A DNA stretch of 11,951 nucleotides from DAOVRL01 sp964459805. Its GTDB lineage: Bacteria; Planctomycetota; Phycisphaerae; Sedimentisphaerales; Anaerobacaceae. How positions within the stretch are numbered: position 1 is the stretch's first letter; each line of letters begins with the position of its first letter. Under the pieces are notes generated by a model. It had not been told where the DNA came from. It did not search any database and was given only the letters and a program-made list of their open reading frames with translations. The DNA lies in the NCBI GenBank assembly GCA_964459805.1, contig CAYWOD010000104.1, forward strand, positions 1 to 11,951. Direction: 5' to 3'. The position numbers were made by a program, and so were the translations under genes. Below, piece by piece: positions 1 to 6,800 of the stretch.

Positions 1-62
1 ATGAACTTAAGCTTCTATTCGACAAAGGTTTACGACAATAAACCACCCCTCCGGGCTCCGGG

Positions 63-94
63 AAAACAAACCCAAAACAAACCCAAACAAACCC
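63..94. repeat. Three tandem copies of an 11-bp unit
   Basis: The unit AAAACAAACCC occurs at 63-73 and 74-84, and with one A fewer at 85-94. The sequence ACAAACCCAATC at 87-98 recurs exactly at 204-215, on the far side of the heptamer array, so the array lies between two 12-bp direct repeats. This is low-complexity spacer DNA and I assign no function. Confidence 0.8.
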
Positions 95-142
95 AATCTC
101 CCCACCCCCAAAGTCCCCACCTCTCCCAATTGCCCACCCCCC
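71..142 (-). other. C-rich tract with G-quadruplex potential on the minus strand
   Basis: Nine runs of three or more C lie within 72 bases (71-73, 82-84, 92-94, 100-103, 105-109, 115-118, 125-127, 133-135, 137-142). On the minus strand these are G runs separated by short loops, a pattern able to fold into G-quadruplexes. Any transcript reading through from metF would carry the G-rich version. The composition is seen directly; folding and any role in termination or mRNA stability are inference. Confidence 0.45.
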
Positions 143-144
143 GC

Positions 145-207
145 AATACGAAATACGACATCCGACATACGCTATACGCAATACGACATACGATCTACGA
201 AATACAA
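145..207. repeat. Degenerate heptanucleotide tandem array (nine 7-bp units)
   Basis: Nine consecutive 7-bp units stay in perfect register: AATACGA, AATACGA, CATCCGA, CATACGC, TATACGC, AATACGA, CATACGA, TCTACGA, AATACAA. The consensus is close to NATACGA, with the TACG core best kept. The period is not a multiple of three and there is no sign of translation. It resembles in style the heptameric short tandem repeats known from cyanobacterial intergenic regions and similar spacers in some environmental genomes. Function unknown. Confidence 0.85.
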
Positions 208-385
208 ACCCAATCCCCTTCCCTTATCGACTAATAGAATCGTCACCCAAAACAGGAACTCATAAGATGAGCCTAAAAAGAACCTTACAGCCCGCCGGAA
301 ACAAAATTCACACCCCTCGACGGCAAAGCTGGGGGGGGGCTTTGATCTTTCCGGCCGGGCGGGGCCGACCATGAGCCGTTCGGAT

Positions 386-1315
386 TTACACTTGCGGACG
401 CGGCAGCAAGCCTGCGCGTTCGAGAATCACCGGCGTGATGCTCTCCCAGCCAATCGGCATAAGATGAATCCCGGCCACCCCCTCGATATTCTTGACCTGC
501 TCTATCATCTCGACGCAGATCTTTATGCCCTCTTCTTTCCTTTCTTCCTTGTCACCTGCGGCCTCCATCCTTTTGATAAGCTCATCGGGTATGCTCATAC
601 CGGCCACTTCGTTCTTCATATATTGAAGCGCCCTGTGCGAGCGGACGGGGGTCAGGCCGGCGAGGATATACACCTTCTCGTGCAGGCCTTCGGCAACAAC
701 CAGCTCCATCCAGCGGGCGAATTTCTCCACGTCGAAGACGCACTGGGTCTGAATGAAATCGGCGCCGGCTGCAATCTTCTTGGCAAGACGCATGACCCTG
801 AATTCAAAGGGGTCCGCAAAGGGGTTCTCAACGGCGCCGATGAACAACCTCGGCTCGTGCTCCTTTATCGGGTCGCCCGAAAGGAACACTTTGTCGTCAC
901 GCATCGCCTTTACCATTGCTATCAACTGCACCGAATCGATGTCGAAGACGTTCGCCGCTTCGGGGTGGTTTCCGAATTTCTGGTGGTCGCCGGAGAGGCA
1001 AAGAAGATTCTTAACGCCGAGGGCCGCGGCCCCGAGGATGTCACTTTGCATTGCGATTCTGTTCCTGTCTCTGCAGACCATTTGGACGACCGGCTCAACG
1101 CCGCAGGATATTGCGATGGCAGCGGCGGCGATGCTCGACATCCTCACTATCGCCGTCTGGTTGTCGGTGATGTTGGTGCCCTCGACATTTCCGAGGCAAT
1201 GCTGTGCTTTCTTTTTGATCGCCTCGGGGTTGGCGTTCTGGGGCGGTCCGAGCTCGGCGGTCACCGCGAACTTGCCCGCTGTGAGGACTTTTTCGAGTCT
1301 GCTGTCCGATTTCAT
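386..1315 (-). CDS. metF: Methylenetetrahydrofolate reductase, MetF
   Basis: This is the catalytic subunit that reduces 5,10-methylene-tetrahydrofolate to 5-methyl-tetrahydrofolate, a cytoplasmic FAD-type TIM-barrel enzyme. At 309 residues it has the length of a bacterial catalytic domain without a regulatory extension. Family landmarks are TAELGPP at residues 19-25, with Glu21 in the place of the catalytic acid, the strand-end motifs CRDRNR (81-86) and LSGDHQ (107-112), and GADFIQTQCVFD (184-195), matching the usual GAD..xTQ..FD motif. The ATG is preceded by GAAGAGG at a good distance and overlaps the metV stop as ATGA. It is the last gene of the operon. Context with metV and hdr genes places it in the Wood-Ljungdahl methyl branch as part of an Hdr-coupled complex (inference), rather than in methionine synthesis alone. 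Confidence 0.95.
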   Translation of the reverse strand: MKSDSRLEKVLTAGKFAVTAELGPPQNANPEAIKKKAQHCLGNVEGTNITDNQTAIVRMSSIAAAAIAISCGVEPVVQMVCRDRNRIAMQSDILGAAALGVKNLLCLSGDHQKFGNHPEAANVFDIDSVQLIAMVKAMRDDKVFLSGDPIKEHEPRLFIGAVENPFADPFEFRVMRLAKKIAAGADFIQTQCVFDVEKFARWMELVVAEGLHEKVYILAGLTPVRSHRALQYMKNEVAGMSIPDELIKRMEAAGDKEERKEEGIKICVEMIEQVKNIEGVAGIHLMPIGWESITPVILERAGLLPRPQV

Positions 1316-1980
1316 AGCATCGCCTCTTCGAACTTGGTTCTTCGCTGTCCGGCGTTGGTGCTGGTGCGCCAGTCTTTGGGTCCTCTAATCATCTTGAGAT
1401 TATCGAGCTTGCCCAACTTTTTGAGCCGGTCGTAAATCAACTGCCACGCGCAGTCGGTGTCCTTATCGACCTCGCACTTTCCGTCGCTCGAGCCGCCGCA
1501 CGGCCCGTTGAGCAGTCTCTTGGCGCATCGGGCGATAGGACATATTCCGCCGGTCCATTCGAGCACGCAGTCGCCGCAGCCGGCGCATCTTTCATCCCAT
1601 AGCCCGTGCTCGATGGGATAACCCATAAACTTGGTATTGAGGCCGGGAATCGTTATCCTATCAGGATGTCTCTCGTTCATTGCCTGGACCCCCACGCCGC
1701 AGGCTATGGACAGCACCGCCTCGACCGACTCGATCTCGCCCTTTAGCTCGTCGATGAATTCGTATTCGCACTGCCTCTCCGGGGTGGCCTCTATTATCTC
1801 TATGTCCCGGCCCTGTTTTTTTCTGGCCATCTTTATTTGAGATGCCAACAGCTCGACGGCTTTGGCGCCGCCGGAAAAGCATACAGTGACGCAGCCGCCG
1901 CAGCCGGCCAGCATTATCTTTTTGTAATCTTTTATCGAATTGAGTATCTCTTCGAGGGGCTTTCTATCGGCGACGATCAT
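1312..1980 (-). CDS. metV: MetV-type Fe-S/zinc partner of methylenetetrahydrofolate reductase
   Basis: This 222-residue cysteine-rich protein is of the methylenetetrahydrofolate reductase C-terminal-domain (MetV) family. In acetogens MetV forms a tight heterodimer with MetF and carries metal cofactors that pass electrons to the MetF flavin. Cysteines are at 27, 30, 34, 71, 94, 132, 135, 138, 147, 152, 161, 169 and 177. The most telling stretches are AGCGGCVTVCFSGG (25-38), the ferredoxin-like CAGCGDC (132-138) and the GPCGG loop (159-163). I cannot assign the individual clusters from sequence. A ribosome binding site (AAAGGA) lies about 8 bases before the ATG. The gene overlaps hdrB upstream and metF downstream by 4 bases each, consistent with coupled translation and a stoichiometric complex. 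The basic C-terminal 25 residues look disordered. Confidence 0.9.
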   Translation of the reverse strand: MIVADRKPLEEILNSIKDYKKIMLAGCGGCVTVCFSGGAKAVELLASQIKMARKKQGRDIEIIEATPERQCEYEFIDELKGEIESVEAVLSIACGVGVQAMNERHPDRITIPGLNTKFMGYPIEHGLWDERCAGCGDCVLEWTGGICPIARCAKRLLNGPCGGSSDGKCEVDKDTDCAWQLIYDRLKKLGKLDNLKMIRGPKDWRTSTNAGQRRTKFEEAML

Positions 1981-2849
1981 ATCAGTATCCTTTCTTTGAG
2001 AAAATCTTTAACTTCCGTAAGATGTTTGAAGATGCCCAGGTCCTTTGCTTCGATTCCCAGGGCCAGGCCCATAAGCTCGGTGAAATAGAATATGGGGATG
2101 TGAAAATTCGTATTGAACTTGCTGTTAATCTGCGTCTGCCTGCCGTCGAGGTTGGCGTGGCAGAGGGGGCAGCCAACTGAGATAACGTCTGCCCCAACCG
2201 CCTCGGCGTCGGCAAGGATTTTCCTGGTCAGCTCAAGGACCACGTGGGCCTGCGTCAATGCAAATGCGCCCCCGCAGCAGAAGGTCTTCATATTCCAGTC
2301 AACGGCCTCGGCGCCGAGGGCTTCCATAACAGATTCCATCTGCGTCGGATTCTCGAATTGCTGCTTGCCGGTTATGCTCGGGGGCCTCGTTATAAGACAG
2401 CCGTAGTAGCAGGCTACTTTCAAGCCGGCAAGGTCTTTGACGACCTTTTCCTTGACGGCGTTGGCTCCCACCTTTTCGACGATCACGTCGAGCATGTGCA
2501 GGACCCTGATGTCTTCGGGATATTCCAAGTCGATGATTTGTTCGACGTTTTTCCTGAGGTCATCATCTTTCATTCGCTCCTGGGCAAATTTGAATCTTGA
2601 ATAGCAGGAGGCACAGGGCGCACAGACCTCTTTCAAGTCGTCCGTTTGGCGGACCAGGGCGAGGTTCTTGGCCGGTAAAGCGACGGACATCAGCTCATCG
2701 CGCTGGTGCGCCGGGGACGAGCCGCAGCAAATCCAGTCCTTGACCTCCACGAGCTCGACTCCCAGCGCCTCGCAGACCTTCCTCGTCGAAATGTCGTACT
2801 CGATAGCGGTCGAATGCAGCGAACAGCCTGGATAGTATGCCAACTTCAT
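1977..2849 (-). CDS. hdrB: Heterodisulfide reductase-like subunit B (HdrB, CCG-domain protein)
   Basis: A soluble 290-residue protein with two complete CCG cysteine-rich domains. In methanogen HdrB these hold two non-cubane [4Fe-4S] clusters that split the CoM-S-S-CoB disulfide. The first set is Cys9, Cys41-Cys42, Cys79 and Cys82; the second is Cys151, Cys191-Cys192, Cys227 and Cys230. All expected ligands are present at family spacing, so the clusters are probably retained. No bacterial coenzyme M/B chemistry is expected. In this operon HdrB more likely acts as an electron conduit from HdrC toward MetV, or on an unknown disulfide (inference). An AGAGG ribosome binding site precedes the ATG, and 4-base ATGA overlaps join it to hdrC and metV. 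Confidence 0.94.
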   Translation of the reverse strand: MKLAYYPGCSLHSTAIEYDISTRKVCEALGVELVEVKDWICCGSSPAHQRDELMSVALPAKNLALVRQTDDLKEVCAPCASCYSRFKFAQERMKDDDLRKNVEQIIDLEYPEDIRVLHMLDVIVEKVGANAVKEKVVKDLAGLKVACYYGCLITRPPSITGKQQFENPTQMESVMEALGAEAVDWNMKTFCCGGAFALTQAHVVLELTRKILADAEAVGADVISVGCPLCHANLDGRQTQINSKFNTNFHIPIFYFTELMGLALGIEAKDLGIFKHLTEVKDFLKERILI

Positions 2850-3406
2850 TTCTTTAGCCTCTTAGCCCTTGAAAACATTTTCATCGTTGCAAAGGGTTTC
2901 TTAATAGAGGGAAACAGCTTCAGTTTGCCTTTTCTTATCATTTTCATGCCCAAGGCCATATCTTTGAAGGGATGTCCGGTGAAAAGATTCAGCGCGGCGA
3001 CAAGGCCGGCTTCGTAGGCTCTTCCCATATACTTGATCATCATCATCCAAAGCCGGTTGAACAGCGGCAGCTTATTGTCATCGGCCTTTATCTTTTTCTC
3101 CTGGCCTATAATTCTCATAGTGTCGATGACATGAGCGATATCTATATCCTGCGGACACCTCGTCGAGCAGGTCTGGCAGGACAGGCAGTACCAGATAGTG
3201 TTTTTCTTCATTGCCTCATCGACCATTCCGAGCTGCGCGTATCGCATCAGCTCGGTCGGGGTGCTGTCCATAAACATACGGTTTGGACATCCGGAGGCGC
3301 ACTTCCTGCACTGGTAGCAGAGAAAGACATTCTCGCCGCTGCGTTTGGCGATTTCCCGGGCGAAACTGCCGTCGAGTTTTACGTCTTTTTGCTTGACGAC
3401 TTTCAT
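2846..3406 (-). CDS. hdrC: Heterodisulfide reductase-like subunit C (HdrC, two [4Fe-4S])
   Basis: A 186-residue ferredoxin-type subunit that links HdrA to HdrB. It has two classic CxxCxxCxxxCP motifs: Cys30, 33, 36, 40 and Cys74, 77, 80, 84, so two cubane clusters are predicted. The C-terminal half is helical and Met/Lys-rich, as in other HdrC proteins. I chose the ATG at 3404-3406 although the frame stays open to 3652. The upstream extension is an arginine-rich shadow of mvhD, the chosen start has a strong AAGGAG 12 bases upstream, and it overlaps the mvhD stop as ATGA like its neighbours. It ends in a 4-base overlap with hdrB. Confidence 0.94.
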   Translation of the reverse strand: MKVVKQKDVKLDGSFAREIAKRSGENVFLCYQCRKCASGCPNRMFMDSTPTELMRYAQLGMVDEAMKKNTIWYCLSCQTCSTRCPQDIDIAHVIDTMRIIGQEKKIKADDNKLPLFNRLWMMMIKYMGRAYEAGLVAALNLFTGHPFKDMALGMKMIRKGKLKLFPSIKKPFATMKMFSRAKRLKK

Positions 3407-3849
3407 ACTTTTTCCGGCTCCTTCTGCCCGCCTACAAGGGGTCCGTCTTCGCCGACAGGTCCGATCTCTTTGATTTTCCGGGTCATCTCCTCTACGATCT
3501 CGGCAAAGCGCCCGCCCATCGCGGATGAAAGATTGAACATTTCGACTCTTTGCGGGTTTGTCCCGACCTCCTCGAGAAGCCTCTTGACGTATGCGACTTT
3601 CTTTTTGGCGCGCAGGTTGCCTTCCATGAAGTGGCATTCGCCCTCTATGCACCCCGCAACGAATACGCCGTCGGCGCCGTCTTCAAAGGCCTTCATAAGG
3701 TGGATAGCATCGACCTTGCCGGTGCAGGGCAGCAGGATAATCCTGACATTCGGGGGGTACTGAATGCGCATCGCCCCGGCCAGGTCCGCAGCCGCGAACG
3801 CACAGAAGTTGCAGCAATATGCCACTATTTTAGGTTCGAACTCACTCAT
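3403..3849 (-). CDS. mvhD: MvhD-like iron-sulfur subunit (electron adaptor to HdrA)
   Basis: A 148-residue protein of the MvhD / hydrogenase iron-sulfur subunit family. In methanogens MvhD carries one [2Fe-2S] cluster and docks an electron-input enzyme (hydrogenase or formate dehydrogenase) to HdrA. Candidate ligands are Cys12, Cys13, Cys16, Cys42, Cys67 and Cys72, in the motifs YCCNFCAFAA, LPCTGKVD and GCIEGECHF. No hydrogenase or formate dehydrogenase gene is in this window, so its partner here is probably the NAD(P)-binding part of the giant HdrA or the MetVF side (inference). The last 20 residues are a Gly/Pro/Glu-rich tail. The start lies 8 bases inside the 3' end of hdrA, preceded by GGTGA. 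Confidence 0.93.
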   Translation of the reverse strand: MSEFEPKIVAYCCNFCAFAAADLAGAMRIQYPPNVRIILLPCTGKVDAIHLMKAFEDGADGVFVAGCIEGECHFMEGNLRAKKKVAYVKRLLEEVGTNPQRVEMFNLSSAMGGRFAEIVEEMTRKIKEIGPVGEDGPLVGGQKEPEKV

Positions 3850-6800
3850 TTGTCACCAGTTCGCCGGCCTCATCGAGAAGCGCTCTGGTCTTGGCAATGA
3901 CCTGCGCATCTTTATAGTGCATCAGTTGAATCGCTTTTGCCGGGCATTCGGATGCGCAGATGCCGCAGCCGTGGCACATAGCGACTTCAATCTCGGCAAC
4001 GCCTTCGGCGTTTATCTGCGGCACGTTATACGGACAGGTCCGCACGCACGTCAGGCACGCTGCACACTTGTCGGAGTCCACCACCGAGACAACGCCGCTT
4101 ACTTCCAGAACCTCTGCCGATAGAATCCGCGCCGCCCTTGCGGCAACCGCCTGGGCCTGGGCGACACTCTCATCGATGAACTTCGGGCTGTGGCACGTCC
4201 CGCACAGGAACAGACCATCCGACGCAAAATCAACGGGCCTTAGCTTCATGTGTGCTTCGAGGAAAGAGCCTTCGAGAGTAATGGGGACCTTGAAAACCGT
4301 CCCGACTTCTTCATTGTCCGGCGCAGGCGCCATCGCCGCGCTTAATGCAAGGACATCGGGGCTGAAGCTCATCTCCAGCGAGGAGTTTAGGTCGCGCACA
4401 TGGACCTCAAGCTCTCCTGCGCTATCCTGTGAGACAACAGGTTTGCCGTCCAGGTCGTACCTGAAGAACAGCACGCCAAGCTCTCGTGCCTGGTTGTAGT
4501 ATTGTTCCTTGAATCCGTAGGTGCGGATATCCCTGTAGAGTATCGCAACGTTGGCGTTAGGATTGGCGTGTTTTATCGCTATGGCGTTCTTGATCGCTTC
4601 GGTGCAGCAGACCCGGCTGCACACCTGGTTCTCCGGCTCTCGGGAACCGACGCACTGAATCATAACAACTTCGTCAAGACCCTTGGCGAAATCCGCGTCG
4701 TTTTCGAGCAGCTCTTCAAGCTCCAATTGCGTGTGCACTTTGTCGTTTTGGCCGTAGAGGTATTCTTCCTGTTTGGATTCGTGCGCGCCGACAGCTATTA
4801 TTCCCGCCCCATACTCAATTTCCGTATCGCTTCCGTTGTTGTCGATAATGCTCTTGAAATTGCCGACAAAGCCTGTGCACTCCTTTACGGTGGAGTTCTT
4901 ATAGACAGTTATCCTCTCGTTTCCGGCAATCTGTGCTTCCAGTTCTTTGAGCAGCTCGGGCGGCTTGAATCCCTCGACCGTATTCTTGACCTTGGAGAGA
5001 TTGCCCCCGAGCTTCTCGGATTTCTCGACTAAATGCACGCCAAATCCCTGGTTTGCTATTGAAAGTGCGGCAGTCATCCCGGCCACCCCGCCGCCGACAA
5101 CAAGTGCGTCTCTTTTGGGAACGTAAGCAGTGGTGCTGAGCGGCTCGATGAGCCTCGCCCGCCCGACCGCCATTCTCACCAGGTCTATCGCTTTTTCCTC
5201 GGTGGCCTCGCCGAGCCGTGCATGGACCCACGTGCACTGGTCGCGAATGTTCGCCATCTCGAACAGATAGGGGTTCAGGCCGCGCTGCTTGATCGCTTTC
5301 TGGAACAATGGCCCGTGTGTCCTCGGGGTACAGGACGCCACGACTACCCTGTTTATGTCGTGCTCTTCAATCTTGTCTTTTATGGTCAGAATTCCATCCG
5401 GCGAGCAGGTGTACATCAGGTCGGTCGCAAACACCACGTTCTTGAGATTCTCTGCATACTTTGCGACCCTCTCGCAATCGATAAAGCCGCCGATATTCGA
5501 GCCGCAGTGACAGACAAAGACCCCTACTCGCGTCTCGGCCTTGGAGATGTCTTTCTCCGGCGGGAAAGTCTCAGGCGTGATCTGTGTGCCTCTGACATCC
5601 GCCAATAGCTCCATGGCAAGCGCTGCGGCGCCGCTGGCCTGCGTGACGCTCTCGGGAATGTCCTTGGGGCCCTCGAACGCCCCGGCCAAGTAAATCCCCT
5701 CTCTCGACGAAGCGGTCGGCATAAACGTAGCCGACTGTGCGAAGTTGTATTGGTTTAGCTCGATTTGGCAGAGATCGGCGAGTTTCGCTGCGCCGGCCTT
5801 TGCGCAGAGACCACTGGCCAATACGACCATGTCGAACTCTTGTTCAACCCAGTCCTTGCCGTCCTCGGTGAATTCGAGCGAAAGGTTGCCGGTCGTGAAA
5901 TCCTGCCTGACGGCCGAGGGTCTGGTGTAGATGTACTGAATGCCGTATTTGTCTTTTGCCCTTTCGTAGTATTCGTCGAACCCTTTGCCGAACGCCCTGA
6001 CGTCCATCACGAACACCTTGCATTCGAGATCCTGTATGTGCTCGGCGGTTATGATCGCCTGCTTGGTGGCGTACATACAACAAACCGTCGAGCAGTACGG
6101 GTTGTCCTGATCTCGCGAGCCGACGCATTGTATAAAGGCGATTTTCTTCGGCTCAGCCCCATCGGAAGGTCTCTGTATATGGCCGCCAAAAGGCCCCGAT
6201 GCGCACATGATCCTCTCGTAGTCCATTGCGCTGACAACGTTGGGGAACCGCCGGTATCCGTACTCGCCCTTTCTCTCGGCGTCGTACAGGTCGAAGCCGG
6301 GCGCCAGAATGATCGCGCCGACATCCAGCGACCTTTCCTTCGGCACATCGTTGTATAGAATCGCGTCGGCCTCGCAGACCTTTTCGCACAATCCGCACCA
6401 TGAGCAGACGGCACAGAACAAACACCTGTCCGCCTCGGCCCTGGCCATCTCCTCGGTGAATCCCAAATCGACCTCCTCGAAGGATCGCCGTCTATCAAGG
6501 CCGATTGTCGGCATTTCCTGCCGTTGGATTATCTTTTCTTTTCTTTCTTTCAGCTCCTCGGCGGAGATTTCGACGATCGGCTGATGGTCTTCTTCGGGCT
6601 CAAATTTCTCGCCGCTGATGTAGGCATCTATTGACCCGGCGGCCAACTGGCCGTCGGCCGTGGCCTGGACCACGCTGGCGGCGCCGCGAATCACGTCACC
6701 ACCTACGAAGACGCCCTGCCAGGAGGTCATAGCGGTTTTTTCATCGACTTCGACCGTGCCGCGTTTTGTCAGGTTTATCTTTCCGCACTCGCCCAAAAGG

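Larger units (their letters stand above)
1..385. other. Non-coding repeat-rich spacer downstream of metF
   Basis: I see no credible gene in this stretch. It contains a tandem 11-mer (63-94), a C-rich tract (71-142), a 7-bp tandem array (145-207) and a run of nine G (331-339). An open frame at 1-234 exists but is made almost entirely of these simple repeats and has no homology I recognise. The stretch follows the stop codon of metF, the last gene of the minus-strand operon. A 6-bp stem (324-329 with 339-344) encloses the G run, but no T tract follows it on the minus strand, so I do not call a convincing intrinsic terminator. Confidence 0.7.

Noticed and set aside
145..207. The heptamer array as a CRISPR array
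   Set aside because: Units are 7 bp with no spacers between them and no cas genes nearby.
1..234. A 77-codon open frame at the window start
   Set aside because: Its codons are the tandem 11-mer, C-rich and heptamer repeats; there is no recognisable domain and the repeat period is unrelated to codons.
324..344. A hairpin around the nine-G run as terminator of the metF operon
   Set aside because: The stem is only 6 bp and no T tract follows on the minus strand, so it does not meet the usual pattern.
371..1435. A 354-codon open frame on the plus strand opposite metF
   Set aside because: It is the antisense shadow of metF and part of metV in GC-rich DNA; its translation has no recognisable family, while the minus strand encodes a textbook MetF.
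3407..3652. An upstream extension of hdrC adding 82 residues
   Set aside because: The extension is arginine-rich out-of-frame mvhD sequence. The ATG at 3406 has a strong ribosome site and the same ATGA overlap as the other operon junctions.
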